Below, in pieces: positions 44,880 to 52,854 of a DNA stretch of 64,000 nt. Numbering within the stretch: the first letter of the stretch is position 1; each line of letters opens with the position of its first letter. The notes below the pieces were generated by a model that had not been told where the DNA came from, searched no databases, and saw only the letters and a program-made list of their open reading frames with translations. This DNA is from Teichococcus coralli (GTDB lineage: Bacteria > Pseudomonadota > Alphaproteobacteria > Acetobacterales > Acetobacteraceae): positions 124,001-188,000 of the forward strand of contig NZ_SNVJ01000009.1 in NCBI RefSeq assembly GCF_009829925.1, in the 5' to 3' direction. Both the position numbers and the translations under genes were made by a program.

Positions 44880-45484
44880 CCGAGGATCGCGACGAGGCCG
44901 CGCGCCATCAGGAGAAGATGGCGAAGCGCAAGGCGGTGCAGGATGCCGAGGTGGCCGCCAAGACCGTCGAGAAGGGCCTGCTGATGGTCCACACCGGCGC
45001 GGGGAAGGGCAAGTCCACCGCCGCCTTCGGCCTGGCGCTGCGGATGCTGGGCCGTGGGCGGCGCGTCGGCGTGGTGCAGTTCATCAAGGGCGCCTGGTCC
45101 ACCGGGGAGCGCGGGCTGCTGGAGGCCTATGCCATGCTGGAATGGCACAGCATGGGCGAGGGCTTCACCTGGGAGACGCAGGACCGCGCGCGCGACGTCG
45201 CCGCCTGCCGTCGCGCCTGGGAGCAGGCGAAGCGGATGATGGCCGCTGGCGACCTCGGCCTGCTGGTGCTGGACGAGCTCTGCATCGCGCTGCGCTACGA
45301 CTACCTGCCGCTGGAGGAGGTGCTGGCGGGGCTGGCCGCGCGGCCGGCGGGGCTGCATGTCGTCGTCACCGGCCGCAACGCGCCGGCGGGACTGATCGAG
45401 GCGGCGGACATGGTCACCGAGATGAAGCCGGTGAAGCACCACTTCGCCGCCGGCGTGAAGGCGCAGGCGGGAATCGAGTTTTGA
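44876..45484 (+). CDS. cobO: Cob(I)yrinic acid a,c-diamide adenosyltransferase
   Basis: CobO transfers the 5'-deoxyadenosyl group from ATP to cobalt(I) corrinoids. The 202-residue protein is of the CobA/CobO P-loop class: LLMVHTGAGKGKSTAAFGLA, RVGVVQFIKGAWSTGERGLL, WHSMGEGFTWETQDRARDVA, LLVLDELCIALRYDYLPLEE and VVTGRNAPAGLIEAADMVTE. It is coupled to cobP upstream. The stop codon overlaps the TTG of an SMR-like remnant. Confidence 0.96.
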   Translation: MTEDRDEAARHQEKMAKRKAVQDAEVAAKTVEKGLLMVHTGAGKGKSTAAFGLALRMLGRGRRVGVVQFIKGAWSTGERGLLEAYAMLEWHSMGEGFTWETQDRARDVAACRRAWEQAKRMMAAGDLGLLVLDELCIALRYDYLPLEEVLAGLAARPAGLHVVVTGRNAPAGLIEAADMVTEMKPVKHHFAAGVKAQAGIEF

Positions 45485-45696
45485 GGCGGGCCCATGCCGC
45501 CCTCGGCGTGGCCATCCTGGCGGAGGTGGTCGCGACCTCCGCCCTGAAGGCAAGCGGCGGCTTCACGCGCGCCGGGCGCGCGGCGGCGACGGGCTGGACC
45601 TGGCTCCGCCATGCGCCGGACCTCCCGGCGATGCTGGACCCGAATGCCGCCCGAGTCGCCGTGGCGCGCCTCTTTCCGAAGCCGGCGGGACACTGA
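45481..45696 (+). pseudogene. Internally deleted SMR (EmrE/SugE-type) efflux gene remnant
   Basis: A 71-codon frame from TTG 45481 (TTGA overlap with the cobO stop) begins with a near-perfect SMR first helix, [20 protein letters not shown] then SGGFTRAG, including the essential membrane Glu. It then jumps, through about 15 unrelated residues, to [20 protein letters not shown] and KPAGH, which mirrors the SMR C-terminus (LDLPAxxGxxxIxxGVxVINLFS). Helices 2 and 3 are missing and the last helix is corrupted with charged residues, so transport is implausible. The frame is open and could still yield a small membrane peptide. Confidence 0.6.
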
Positions 45697-45697
45697 G

Positions 45698-47176
45698 GTG
45701 GCTGCCAGGGCCATCATGCTCCAGGGAACCGGCTCCTCGGTCGGCAAGTCGCTGCTGGTGGCGGGGCTGGCGCGGGCGCTCACGCGGCGCGGGCTGCGGG
45801 TGCGGCCCTTCAAGCCGCAGAACATGTCGAACAACGCGGCGGTGACGGCCGACGGCGGCGAGATCGGCCGGGCGCAGGCGCTGCAGGCGCGCGCGGCGGG
45901 GGTGGAGCCGAGCGTGCACATGAACCCCGTGCTGCTGAAGCCGCAGAGCGAGGTGGGCGCGCAGGTGGTGGTGCAGGGGCGCGTGCATGCCACGGCGCGG
46001 GCGCGCGAATACCAGGCCATGAAGCCATCGCTGCTGCCCTTCGTGCTGGACAGCTTCGAGCGCCTCCGCGGGGAGGCCGACGTGGTGCTGGTGGAGGGGG
46101 CCGGCTCGGCCTCCGAGATCAACCTGCGGGCGGGGGACATCGCCAACATGGGTTTCGCCCGCGCGACGGGCACGCCGGTCGTGGTGGTGGGCGACATCGA
46201 CCGGGGCGGGGTGATCGCGGCGCTGGTCGGCACCCACGCGGTGCTGCCGCCGGAGGATGCGGCGCTGGTGTGCGGCTTCATCGTCAACCGGATGCGCGGC
46301 GACCTGTCGCTCTTCGCCGAGGGCATGGCGCAGATCGCCGCGCGCACGGGCTGGGCGCCGCTCGGGCTGGTGCCGCATTTCGGCGGCGCGCGGCGGTTGC
46401 CGGCGGAGGATGCGATGGACCTCGCCGACCACCTGCCGCGGCGAAGGGGAAATGGAGGGACGGACGGGGCATGCCGCATCGCCGTGCCGGTGCTGCCGCG
46501 CATCGCCAATTTCGACGACCTCGACCCGCTGGCCGCCGAGCCGGAGGTGGACCTGCTGATGCTCCGCCCGGGCATGGCGCTGCCGGGGAACGTGGACCTG
46601 GTCATCCTCGCCGGCTCCAAGGCCACCATCGCCGACCTCGCGGCGCTGCGGGCGGAAGGGTGGGACACCGACATCCTGGCGCACCACCGGCGCGGCGGGC
46701 GGGTGCTCGGCCTTTGCGGCGGCTACCAGATGCTGGGGCGGCGGATCGCCGATCCGGAGGGGGTGGAGGGACCGGCGGCCGAGGTGCCGGGCCTCGGGCT
46801 GCTGGCGGTGGAGACGGTGCTGCGGGGCGACAAGCGCCTGGCGCGCGTGGCCGGCGAGACCCTGGCCGACGCCGCGCCCTTCACCGGATACGAGATCCAT
46901 ATCGGCCGCAGCAGCGGGGCGGATACGGCGCGGCCGCTGCTCCGCTTCGCGGATGGGCGGGTGGATGGCGCGGTCTCGGCTGACGGGCGCGTGGCCGGCA
47001 CCTACGTGCATGGCTTCTTCGACGGCGACGCGCAGCGCCGGGCCTGGCTCGCGCGGCTGGGCGCCGCGGCGGCGCCGGACGGGCATGGCGCCGCGGTGGA
47101 GGCGGCGCTGGATGGGCTCGCCACGCATCTGGAACAGTATCTAAAAGTTGATGAACTCCTAAGGATGCTCCGCTAA
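45698..47176 (+). CDS. cobQ: Cobyric acid synthase
   Basis: CobQ amidates side chains b, d, e and g of adenosylcobyrinic acid a,c-diamide using glutamine and ATP. The 492-residue protein starts from GTG 45698 ([20 protein letters not shown]), then [79 protein letters not shown] and, in the glutaminase domain, [20 protein letters not shown] and GTYVHGFFD. The GTG lies 1 base after the SMR remnant; longer frames are unlike the family. Confidence 0.95.
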   Translation: MAARAIMLQGTGSSVGKSLLVAGLARALTRRGLRVRPFKPQNMSNNAAVTADGGEIGRAQALQARAAGVEPSVHMNPVLLKPQSEVGAQVVVQGRVHATARAREYQAMKPSLLPFVLDSFERLRGEADVVLVEGAGSASEINLRAGDIANMGFARATGTPVVVVGDIDRGGVIAALVGTHAVLPPEDAALVCGFIVNRMRGDLSLFAEGMAQIAARTGWAPLGLVPHFGGARRLPAEDAMDLADHLPRRRGNGGTDGACRIAVPVLPRIANFDDLDPLAAEPEVDLLMLRPGMALPGNVDLVILAGSKATIADLAALRAEGWDTDILAHHRRGGRVLGLCGGYQMLGRRIADPEGVEGPAAEVPGLGLLAVETVLRGDKRLARVAGETLADAAPFTGYEIHIGRSSGADTARPLLRFADGRVDGAVSADGRVAGTYVHGFFDGDAQRRAWLARLGAAAAPDGHGAAVEAALDGLATHLEQYLKVDELLRMLR

Positions 47177-47256
47177 ATGAGATTGGTCACCGAAAGCGCG
47201 ACAATGGCATCCAGGCTGCCGAGGCGCGGTGGTGCGCCAGAACGGAAGCAACAAGA

Positions 47257-47436
47257 ATGGATCGTATTCGAGCGCTGATCGCGCGCCCCTGGAGCCGGCC
47301 CCCCCTGCGGCGGACGAGTGTCGCCAGCCTGGCCGTCGCGCTGTACCGCGCCGAGCGGAAGGAACTGGGCGCCGCCGCCGAGTTGTCGCGCTGCATGCGC
47401 GCCGCTGCCGCGATGGTGCCGCGCCAGTCGCGCTGA
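47257..47436 (+). CDS. Small hypothetical protein, 59 aa
   Basis: A 59-residue basic product, MDRIRALIARPWSRPPLRRT continuing SVASLAVALYRAERKELGAA and ending MRAAAAMVPRQSR. GGAAG lies about 9 bases upstream of the ATG. The central part could form one amphipathic helix. It lies 80 bp after cobQ, in a lower-GC stretch likely to contain a promoter. No family is recognised and no function can be assigned. Confidence 0.5.
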   Translation: MDRIRALIARPWSRPPLRRTSVASLAVALYRAERKELGAAAELSRCMRAAAAMVPRQSR

Positions 47437-47508
47437 GGAGCGTCGTCCGCCTCGCGCCCTGCCTCGCGCCGGCGGCGCATCACCGCCTGACATGGTCGCG
47501 GGGCGCCG

Positions 47509-48450
47509 TCACCAGGCCAGCAGCGCCAGGGCAAGCACCGCTGCCAGTTGCAGCGCGCAGGCGCGCCGGTAGAGCGCCAGGGCGCGTCGGAGGTCGGCGG
47601 CGCTCGCTTCGGCGCGGCCCTCACCCATCCAGGCGTCGTCCACGCGGGCCGTGCCGTAGATGCGCGGGCCGGCGAGGCGGAGGCCCAGGGCGCCGGCCAT
47701 GGCGGCTTCCGGCCAGCCGGCATTCGGCGAGCGGTGATGCCGGGCATCGCGCCATACCGCCCGCCAGGCGCCGCGTGCCTCGGCACCCCGCGTCAGTGCC
47801 GCCGCCAGGGTGAGCCAGAGCGCCGCGAGGCGGGAGGCGGGAAGGTTCACCCCGTCGTCCAGCCGGGCGGCGGCCCAGCCGAAGGCCTCATGCCGGGCCG
47901 TGCGGTGGCCGATCATGCTGTCGGCGGTGTTGATCGCCTTGTAGCCGGCGATGCCCGGCAGGCCCGCCACGCCGCACCAGAAGGCGGGGGCGACGACGCC
48001 GTCCGAGAAGTTCTCGGCCAGGCTCTCGATCGCCGCGCGGGCGACGCCCGCCTCGTCCAGGGCTTGCGGGTTCCGGCCGACGATCATGGCGACGGCCGCG
48101 CGGCCGCCTTCCAGGCCGTGCTGCTCCAGCCCCTCGGCCACCGCGCGGACATGGTCGTGCAGGCTGCGCTGCGCCGGCAGGGTGGCGGCGAGCAGCGCCA
48201 GAAGGGGCAGCGCCAGGGCGCCGGGCAAGGCGGCGAGCGCGGCGCCCTGCACCAGTGCCGCCGGGGCGATGGTGGCGAGCAGCAGGAGCAGGAGCGCCGC
48301 CATGCCGTTGCGGCGCCGCCGCGCGAAGGCGAGGGACGGGCGGTTCAGCCGGGCGTCCAGGGCGGCGATCAGCGCGCCGATCCAGACCACGGGGTGGCGG
48401 ATGGCGGCGAAGAGCGGGGCGGGATAGCCCAGCGCGGCTTCGATGAGCAA
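47509..48450 (-). CDS. cbiB: Adenosylcobinamide-phosphate synthase
   Basis: CbiB (CobD in P. denitrificans) attaches the aminopropanol (or its phosphate) to adenosylcobyric acid and is a membrane protein. The 313-residue product has LGYPAPLFAAIRHPVVWIGA, VARAAIESLAENFSDGVVAP, FWCGVAGLPGIAGYKAINTA, DSMIGHRTARHEAFGWAAAR and RSPNAGWPEAAMAGALGLRL. The start is a TTG at 48450 without a clear Shine-Dalgarno, so the true start is unsure. It diverges from the decarboxylase gene that makes its aminopropanol phosphate. Confidence 0.93.
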   Translation of the reverse strand: MLIEAALGYPAPLFAAIRHPVVWIGALIAALDARLNRPSLAFARRRRNGMAALLLLLLATIAPAALVQGAALAALPGALALPLLALLAATLPAQRSLHDHVRAVAEGLEQHGLEGGRAAVAMIVGRNPQALDEAGVARAAIESLAENFSDGVVAPAFWCGVAGLPGIAGYKAINTADSMIGHRTARHEAFGWAAARLDDGVNLPASRLAALWLTLAAALTRGAEARGAWRAVWRDARHHRSPNAGWPEAAMAGALGLRLAGPRIYGTARVDDAWMGEGRAEASAADLRRALALYRRACALQLAAVLALALLAW

Positions 48451-48597
48451 CGCGCCGGCCAGGATCAGGAGGGACGTGGACAGCAGGGGGGATCGCCTGT
48501 TAGCGCGGGGCCTCGGTTCGTTTCTTCCGGGCGGAAAAGGTCGGCGGGATCCATTTCCCCGGCCTTTGCCCGGATGATCTCAGCGGCAGGGGGTAGC

Positions 48598-49614
48598 ATG
48601 GGGCCGGACAGCCTGGAACATGGCGGGCGGCTGGCCGAGGCGCGGCGGCACTTCGTGGGAGCGCCGGAGCCTTTCATTGATCTCTCGACCGGCATCAACC
48701 CGGTGTCCTGGCCGCTGCCTCCATGGCCGCCCGAGGCCTTCACCCGCCTCCCCGAGCCGGGGGAGGAGGAGGCGCTGCGCGAAGCGGCCGCGGCGGCCTA
48801 TGGCGTGCCAGCCACGGGCTGCGTGGCGGCGGCACCGGGCACCCAGTTGCTGATCCAACTGCTGCCGCGCCTGTTTCCGCTGCCGCAGCTCCGCATTCTC
48901 GGCCCCACCTATGCCGAGCATGCCGCCTGCTGGCGCGCCGCCGGGACGGTGGTGCGGGAAGTGGCGGAACTGGAGGCGCTGGACGGCCCCGGAGGTGCCC
49001 TGCTGTGCAACCCGAACAATCCCGACGGGCGCCGCCATGCGCCCGCCGTGCTGCTGGCGCTGGCGGACCGGCTGGCGGCGCGCGGCGGCTTCCTGGTGGT
49101 GGACGAAGCCTTCGCGGACCTGGAGCCGGAGGCGCTGGGCTGTGCTTCCGCCTTGCCGCATCCCGGGCTGATCCTGCTGCGCTCCTTCGGCAAGAGCTAC
49201 GGCTTGGCGGGCCTGCGGCTGGGCTTCGCGCTGGCGGCGCCGGCGCGCGTGGCGGCCATCCGTGCCGTGCTGGGACCCTGGGCGGTGTCGGGCCCGGCGC
49301 TGGCCGCCGGCAGGGCGGCGCTCGCCGATGCGCCCTGGCGGAGGGCCGCCGCCGCGCGGCTGGAGGAGGAGGTGGTGCGGCTGGATGCACGGCTCGCCGC
49401 GGCCGGGCTGCGGGTATGTGGCGGGACGCGCCTGTTCCGGCTGGCGGAAGGGGAGGCGGCATTCTGGCACGGGCGGCTGGGCCGCGCCGGCATCCTGACG
49501 CGGCGCTTCGCGGACATGCCGCACTGGCTGCGCTTCGGCCTGCCTGGCGACCCCGCGGCCTGGGCGCGGCTGGAGCAGGCACTCGACCTTCGCCGGGATG
49601 CCGGAACGGTCTGA
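48598..49614 (+). CDS. cobC: Threonine-phosphate decarboxylase (cobalamin aminotransferase class I family)
   Basis: This PLP enzyme (CobC in P. denitrificans, CobD in Salmonella) decarboxylates L-threonine O-3-phosphate to (R)-1-amino-2-propanol phosphate, the linker of the nucleotide loop. The 338-residue protein has HGGRLAEARRHF, FIDLSTGINPVSWPLPPWPP, LCNPNNPDGRRHAPAVLLAL, LVVDEAFADLEPEALG, LILLRSFGKSYGLAGLRLGF (PLP Lys) and MPHWLRFGLPGD. CAGGGGG lies 6 bases upstream of the ATG. It is the last recognisable cob gene of the locus. Confidence 0.94.
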   Translation: MGPDSLEHGGRLAEARRHFVGAPEPFIDLSTGINPVSWPLPPWPPEAFTRLPEPGEEEALREAAAAAYGVPATGCVAAAPGTQLLIQLLPRLFPLPQLRILGPTYAEHAACWRAAGTVVREVAELEALDGPGGALLCNPNNPDGRRHAPAVLLALADRLAARGGFLVVDEAFADLEPEALGCASALPHPGLILLRSFGKSYGLAGLRLGFALAAPARVAAIRAVLGPWAVSGPALAAGRAALADAPWRRAAAARLEEEVVRLDARLAAAGLRVCGGTRLFRLAEGEAAFWHGRLGRAGILTRRFADMPHWLRFGLPGDPAAWARLEQALDLRRDAGTV

Positions 49615-49650
49615 AGCTTCTCATGCCGTCATGGTGGTGGGGGTCCATGC

Positions 49651-49669
49651 TTGTTTGCGAATCATTATC
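49651..49669. promoter_or_regulatory. Fur-like box
   Basis: The right half AATCATTATC is identical to the second half of the classical Fur 19-mer; the left half is diverged, as in many natural boxes of the TTTGCGAATCATTATCA type. It sits about 45 bp upstream of the 59-aa gene, at promoter distance. Confidence 0.5.
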
Positions 49670-49715
49670 ACTTGCGCCTATGCTCGCCCGGCATCGGACA
49701 GGAGGGAGATCCGCC

Positions 49716-49895
49716 ATGTTCCATCACCGATCCTGCGGCACGGCCGATCTTGTTGCGCTGATGGCCGCACATCGCGCCGCGCCGCGCGACCTGACCGCGC
49801 TGGACCAGCAGGACTTCACCGGGCTGCTCGAGCGGCTGGAGCAGCAGCGGGCGCCCGCCGCGCAGGATCGGGCCGCGGCCGCCCAGGAGCGCTGA
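49716..49895 (+). CDS. Small hypothetical protein, 59 aa, behind a Fur-like box
   Basis: The product begins MFHHRSCGTADLVALMAAHR, continues AAPRDLTALDQQDFTGLLER and ends in an Ala/Gln-rich tail. A textbook AGGAGGGA lies 8 bases before the ATG, so it is almost certainly translated. There is a His-His-x2-Cys motif at the N-terminus that could bind metal or heme; the rest looks helical. It is not recognisable as HemP or another known small iron-stress protein. The Fur-like box upstream suggests expression under iron limitation. Confidence 0.65.
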   Translation: MFHHRSCGTADLVALMAAHRAAPRDLTALDQQDFTGLLERLEQQRAPAAQDRAAAAQER

Positions 49896-49926
49896 GGCGG
49901 CCGCCTGCGGGTCGTTTGCATGGTAA

Positions 49927-49943
49927 ATGTTATGTTGTAACGT
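49927..49943. promoter_or_regulatory. Zur-like box upstream of the porin gene
   Basis: ATGTTATGTTGTAACGT matches the Zur palindrome ATGTTATAATATAACAT at 13 of 17 positions, with ATGTTA and TAACGT arms separated by five bases. It lies about 95 bp before the porin ATG and just after the stop of the 59-aa gene. Zinc control is inferred only from the motif. Confidence 0.5.
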
Positions 49944-50038
49944 CCGCCCCGGCGGGAACGTCACCGAGCCTCCCGGCTGCGCAGGGCGCGAAGCGGGGCT
50001 TGCGGTGGCGTTCCCCATCTCCAGGATCTGAGCCTTTC

Positions 50039-51388
50039 ATGAAACATGGTGACTTGCCGCCCCGCGCGCCGCGTGGCCGGACTCTTGCGCTGCTGGCCGC
50101 GCTCGGCGCGCTCCTGCTGCCGCCGCCCGCCCGGGCGCAGGAAACGCCGGAACCCGAGGAAGCCTGCGAAACGGGCTCGGTTCTGTCGCCCGGCCTTTGC
50201 CTCAGCAGCGGCATCATCGTGGACGCCTTCGCCAACCTCCGCGGCGGGCTGCGGCAGGGCGTGGCGGCGATCGGGCAGTTGCAGTTCGGGCTGCAGGCCG
50301 ATTTCGACCGGATCGCCGGCCTGACGGGCTGGAGCCTGGGGGCCAGCGCCATCGCCGTCTATGGCAAGGAGCCCGCCACCGTGCTGACCGGCTCGCTGGC
50401 GCCTCCGAGCAACATCGAAGCGCTTTCCTCCGTGCGGCTGATGGAGTTGTGGGTGCAGCGGGAGGTCGAGGGCTTCGGTTCGCTGCGCCTCGGCCAGCTG
50501 GCCGCGGATACCGAGTTCGCCGTGGCCGATGCGGCCGGCAACCTGGTGAACGGCACTTTCGGCTGGCCCGTGGCGCTGGCGGAGGGACTGCCTTCGGGCG
50601 GCGTGGCCTATCCCTTCGCCGCGCCGGGCGTGCGGCTGGCGCTCGGCGCGCCGGACCAGGGCAGCGGCTTCCGCCTCGGCCTGTTCGCGGGCGATCCGGG
50701 CGGGCGCTATGGGCAGCAGACGGAGGCGCAGCGGCACAACCGCTATGGGATCAACTTCAGCACCGTCGGAGGCGCCTTTCTGATCGGCGAGGCGGTGCTC
50801 GGCGGCCGCGCGCCGGAGGAGGGGCCGCGCCCCTGGGTGGTGAAGCTGGGCGCCTGGTATCACAGCGGCGGCTTCGACTCGCAGCGCTTCGACGCCGACG
50901 GCCTTTCGCTCGCCGACCCCGCCAGCAGCGGGGTGCCGCGCCGCTTCCACAACGACTACGGCGGCTACGGCATCGGCGAGGCGACGCTCTGGCGCGGGGA
51001 AGGGCAGAGCCTGGCGGGCTTTACCCGGCTCTTCGCCGCGCCCTCGGACCGCAACCTCGTCTCGCTGCAGGTGGATGTCGGCGTCGCCTGGGCCGGTGCC
51101 TTCGGGCGGCGGGAGGACACGCTCTCCTTCGGCGTCTCGCAGGCGCGGATCGGGCGGGGGGCGCGCGGCTTCGACCAGGACACCGAAGCCTTCAGCGACC
51201 CGTTCCGGCCGGTGCGACGGCATGAGACGGTGCTGGAGGTGAACTACGACATTCCGGTCGGGCCGGCACATCTGCGGCCGCTGGCGCAGTGGTACATCAA
51301 CCCGGCGGCGGGCGAGCCGGACGAGGCCAGCGGCCGCGGGCTGCGGGACGCCGTGCTGCTCGGGATGCGCATGCAGGCGGAGTTCTGA
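50039..51388 (+). CDS. OprB-type carbohydrate-selective porin family protein
   Basis: The 449-residue protein has an Arg-rich signal peptide (RTLALLAALGALLLPPPARA-Q) and alternating amphipathic beta-strands throughout, ending in a C-terminal Phe (LLGMRMQAEF) as expected for an outer-membrane barrel. OprB-like segments include FASGWPVAL-type NGTFGWPVALAEG, YPFAAPGVRLALGAPDQG, FRLGLFAGDPGGRYGQQTEA, KLGAWYHSGGFDSQRFDADG, LSFGVSQARIGRGARGFDQD and ETVLEVNYDIPVGPAHLRPL. The Zur-like box hints at metal-linked rather than sugar-linked control; the substrate is unknown. Confidence 0.8.
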   Translation: MKHGDLPPRAPRGRTLALLAALGALLLPPPARAQETPEPEEACETGSVLSPGLCLSSGIIVDAFANLRGGLRQGVAAIGQLQFGLQADFDRIAGLTGWSLGASAIAVYGKEPATVLTGSLAPPSNIEALSSVRLMELWVQREVEGFGSLRLGQLAADTEFAVADAAGNLVNGTFGWPVALAEGLPSGGVAYPFAAPGVRLALGAPDQGSGFRLGLFAGDPGGRYGQQTEAQRHNRYGINFSTVGGAFLIGEAVLGGRAPEEGPRPWVVKLGAWYHSGGFDSQRFDADGLSLADPASSGVPRRFHNDYGGYGIGEATLWRGEGQSLAGFTRLFAAPSDRNLVSLQVDVGVAWAGAFGRREDTLSFGVSQARIGRGARGFDQDTEAFSDPFRPVRRHETVLEVNYDIPVGPAHLRPLAQWYINPAAGEPDEASGRGLRDAVLLGMRMQAEF

Positions 51389-51596
51389 GCGCCACCCTCG
51401 CGCCGCGGACCGACGAGGGCGAGCGGCACGGGGCTGCCCGCCAGCCCGGCGGCGGCGGGGGAGGCGGAGTGCGCTGGCCGGGGCCGTGCCGCCGATACCC
51501 TGGGGCGCGCCTCCGCCAACGATATGGCGGCAGGGTGGCCGGCGCGGGGAGAAGGGTTGCGCGCGCCGCCGCCGCCTTGTTCCCGAACGGAACCCC

Positions 51597-52757
51597 TCAG
51601 TCGGAGGCGGGACCGGGTGCCTGCTTCCCCGCGGCCGGTTGCGGCGACGGCCCGGCCATGTTCTGCGCGGCGGTGACGGTCTTCTGCGCGGCCGCGATGT
51701 CGCCGGGCCGGGCGGCGGGCACCGGCTGGTGCGCGGCGGCCTCCGGCGCGTAGCAAAGCTCCGCCAGGATCGGGTAGTGGTCGGAGCCGAAGTCCGGCAG
51801 CGCCTCCAGTGTCCGGAGCGTGAAGCGCGGGCCGGCGAGGATGTGGTCGAGGGGCCAGGTCATCAGCAGCGAGCCGGTCCGGAAGGTCGGCACCCAGTCG
51901 CGGCCGATGCGGGGCGACAGCAGGCCGCCGACGCGTTCCACATGCTGCAGCACCCCCTCCCACGGCACGGCGTTGAAGTCGCCTGCCATGACGGCGGGCC
52001 CGCCGTCCTGCCGCGCTGCCAGCGCCGCCGCCAGCAGCTGGCCGTCGCGCTCGGTCGAGGCCTGGCCCGCCAGCGGCGGGCGCGGGTGCACGCCGTAGAA
52101 GCGGACCACCGTGCCGGACGGCAGGGCGAGGCCGGTGAAGATGGAGGGATTGCGGGAGTCGGTGAGGAAATGCACCTGCGGATCGACCAGCGGGTACTTC
52201 GACAGGATCTCCATGCCGAAATAGTTCTGCGTCACCTGCTTGGCGCTGTGCGGCCATTGCCCGCTGAGGGCCTGCAGGTGCTGCGCCCACCACGCGTCCG
52301 TCTCCTGCAGCAGGATCACGTCGGGATCGGCGCGGCGGAGCAGGGCGAACAGCGGCTCGGCGCTCTCGTCCGTCATCTGGACGTTCGCCGCGACCACGCG
52401 CAGGCGGTTGCCGGACGGGCAGTCCGCACCGGCGGCCATCATCCGCACCGGCGATAGCGGCGTGTAGGGGAACAGCACCGCCGCCTGCCAGACCACGCCG
52501 GTGGCAGCCACGACGCCCGCCACCATGCTGCTCCAATGCAGGCGGCGGGGCAGCGCCAGCAGCAGGCCGAGCAGCACCGCCTGGGCGATGAGGAATTGCA
52601 GGCGGGGGAAGTCGAGCGTGCGCACCCACCAGGCGGTGGCCTCGGCGTGGGGGAGGATGGTGACGGTCAGTCCCGCCACGGCCAGCAGCGAGAGCACGCC
52701 CCTCGCCCAGCCGACCCAGGCGGAGACCCGGGTGCCATGCCGCCTCGTTCTGGGCAT
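51597..52757 (-). CDS. Endonuclease/exonuclease/phosphatase family membrane protein
   Basis: The 386-residue protein has three N-terminal hydrophobic helices (GVLSLLAVAGLTVTILPHA, FLIAQAVLLGLLLALPRR, SSMVAGVVAATGVVWQAAVL) and a periplasm-facing EEP domain: LRVVAANVQMTDESAEPLFA, DVILLQETDAWWAQH (catalytic Glu), GVHPRPP, MAGDFNAVPWEGVLQHV (Asp/Asn) and PLDHILAG with GSDHYPILAEL (catalytic His). A Pro/Ala-rich tail follows. EEP-domain membrane proteins are metal-dependent phosphodiesterases; the substrate here (lipid head group, nucleotide or DNA) is unknown. Confidence 0.85.
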   Translation of the reverse strand: MPRTRRHGTRVSAWVGWARGVLSLLAVAGLTVTILPHAEATAWWVRTLDFPRLQFLIAQAVLLGLLLALPRRLHWSSMVAGVVAATGVVWQAAVLFPYTPLSPVRMMAAGADCPSGNRLRVVAANVQMTDESAEPLFALLRRADPDVILLQETDAWWAQHLQALSGQWPHSAKQVTQNYFGMEILSKYPLVDPQVHFLTDSRNPSIFTGLALPSGTVVRFYGVHPRPPLAGQASTERDGQLLAAALAARQDGGPAVMAGDFNAVPWEGVLQHVERVGGLLSPRIGRDWVPTFRTGSLLMTWPLDHILAGPRFTLRTLEALPDFGSDHYPILAELCYAPEAAAHQPVPAARPGDIAAAQKTVTAAQNMAGPSPQPAAGKQAPGPASD

Positions 52758-52854
52758 CGAAAGCCTTTCCCGCCGCGCGGGAGCCGGAGCCTCCGCAAGA
52801 TCATCCCGGGGAGTAAGCGGCGCGGACCGGGAGGGTTGCCGGCGGGGTGCCGCC

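Noticed and set aside
47177..47256. Possible tRNA or small RNA after cobQ
   Set aside because: No cloverleaf, T-loop GTTCRA or terminator was found; the region is simply lower in GC.
49716..49895. HemP-type hemin uptake protein behind the Fur-like box
   Set aside because: Size and regulation would fit, but the sequence lacks the HemP core motif (a conserved beta-hairpin with YxLRxTRxGKLIL-like residues).
51389..51596. Possible small gene between the porin and the EEP-family gene
   Set aside because: The 208-bp GC-rich gap has no frame with a ribosome-binding site and no clear hairpin; nothing could be supported.
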